A DNA stretch of 6,905 nucleotides. Origin: Anaerolineae bacterium (GTDB lineage: Bacteria; Chloroflexota; Anaerolineae; DRVO01). Below, one piece after another: positions 6,483-6,905 of this stretch. The translations under genes were made by a program, and so were the position numbers. Where the stretch lies: NCBI GenBank assembly GCA_012719195.1, contig JAAYAV010000164.1, forward strand, positions 1-6,905. Direction: 5' to 3'. The stretch's first letter is position 1. Each line of letters begins with the position of its first letter. The notes below the pieces were generated by a model that saw nothing but the letters and a program-made list of their open reading frames with translations, ran no database searches and was not told the origin of the DNA.

Positions 6483-6533
6483 CCTGGCGTGACCCCGGCG
6501 AGAGGGGCTATACTTGCACCAAGTCACGCCCGG
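6483..6533. promoter_or_regulatory. Inverted repeat around a possible promoter
   Basis: GGCGTGAC (6486-6493) is matched by its exact reverse complement GTCACGCC (6523-6530) across 29 bases; with one mismatch the arms extend to 6483 and 6533. A good -10 hexamer, TATACT (6509-6514), lies between them, so the left arm sits where a -35 box would be and the right arm about 10 bases past the -10, near the likely transcript start. No strong -35 consensus is present. The right arm touches the purine run before the next start. This could be a pair of operator half-sites, or the stem of an RNA structure in read-through transcripts from the secreted protein gene. Chance cannot be excluded for 8-bp arms. 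Confidence 0.4.
6509..6514 (+). promoter_or_regulatory. Possible -10 promoter element (TATACT)
   Basis: TATACT is one base from the TATAAT consensus and stands out in GC-rich surroundings, 30 bases before the start at 6544. The best upstream partner at 16-18 bases is around 6485-6491 and is a poor match to TTGACA, so an activator or an alternative sigma factor may be needed if this is real. Confidence 0.4.
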
Positions 6534-6543
6534 GGGACACTCA

Positions 6544-6905
6544 ATGGACCGACGAGAGGGAGATCGGATCGAGCGCAGGCGAGAGGTTGACTTCCTTTTG
6601 GGAGCCATGCGGGAGTCCCTGACCGCGGGCGGAGAGTACCTGGCGCATCGGCGGTTCCCTACCGGTCCCATCTGCCACGTCCGTAACGTCAGCTACATGC
6701 ACAAGGCGGTGTGGGGCATGTATGCCGGCGGCGTCGACCACGACATCCTGGCCGAGGTGCTGGACTGGGTGGGGCGCGAGGCGCTGCAACCCAACGGCGA
6801 CTTCTTCTTCCCGGAGGAAGAGCCCCAGTACCGGGTCGATCAGCGGGTGTACCGCCCGCTCACCTTCCTCAAGGTGGCGGTGTGGATCAACCATCCCCTG
6901 GCCGG
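6544..6905 (+). CDS. Hypothetical protein, N-terminal part (3' truncated), possible alpha/alpha-toroid
   Basis: The frame runs from ATG 6544 without a stop to the window end, giving 120 complete residues; the gene continues beyond. GGGGGA (6532-6537) six bases upstream is a modest ribosome binding site. An in-frame ATG at 6607 (M22) is an alternative start. The first 22 residues are highly charged ('RREGDRIERRREVDF'), then come helix-like segments: 'YMHKAVWGMYAGG' (51-63), 'ILAEVLDWVGREAL' (68-81), 'LQPNGDFFF' (81-89), and 'LTFLKVAVWINHPLA' (106-120). The alternation of amphipathic helices with a 'QPxGDF' loop recalls alpha/alpha-barrel proteins of the prenyltransferase/terpenoid cyclase-like fold, but this is an impression from a fragment. 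No signal peptide is seen. The third-codon-position GC fits real coding, and the opposite-strand frame at 6541-6894 is its shadow. Function unknown. Confidence 0.75.
   Translation, partial: MDRREGDRIERRREVDFLLGAMRESLTAGGEYLAHRRFPTGPICHVRNVSYMHKAVWGMYAGGVDHDILAEVLDWVGREALQPNGDFFFPEEEPQYRVDQRVYRPLTFLKVAVWINHPLA

Noticed and set aside
6459..6507. Rho-independent terminator after the secreted protein gene.
   Set aside because: Only a short CCCC/GGGG pairing (6493-6496 with 6504-6507) and a TTTT before it are present; the order and strength do not fit a terminator.

Overview
The window is GC-rich and almost fully coding, with every supported gene on the + strand. It looks like a bacterial surface-glycan (exopolysaccharide or O-antigen-like) locus. 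No 16S or marker gene is present, so taxonomy is inference. The high GC, the style of the two glycosyltransferases and an 'AYLPLV' segment inside the secreted protein, of a kind I recall from Chloroflexota exported proteins, make a Chloroflexota bacterium (Anaerolineae/Caldilinea-like) my best guess.

Bases 1-4410 form a tight four-gene run with overlapping stops and starts. In order these are the 3' end of a glycoside-hydrolase-like gene, an ABC transporter ATPase of the Wzt type with a C-terminal glycan-recognition-like domain, a family 2 glycosyltransferase, and a family 4 glycosyltransferase. The junctions are ATGA, TGATG and ATGA, which implies one transcript and probable translational coupling. 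The simplest reading is that the glycosyltransferases assemble a glycan on a carrier at the inner face of the membrane. The Wzt ATPase, with a membrane partner (Wzm) not seen here, exports it. The hydrolase trims or remodels the glycan.

Bases 4411-4545 are a non-coding gap holding a near-perfect 21-bp inverted repeat with a 4-nt loop, then a clear ribosome binding site. It separates the glycan run from 4546-6474, which encodes a secreted protein with a signal peptide and an internally duplicated A-B-A-B architecture: two large beta-rich, putative carbohydrate-binding domains, each followed by a smaller beta-sandwich-like module with an Asp-rich loop. Its function is unknown. A cell-surface or glycan-associated role is inferred from context.

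Bases 6475-6543 contain a plausible -10 element bracketed by an inverted repeat. They lead into a gene that starts near 6544 and runs off the window end; its product is a helical protein of unknown function, possibly an alpha/alpha-toroid. There is no CRISPR array, tRNA, rRNA, transposase or other mobile-element gene in the window.
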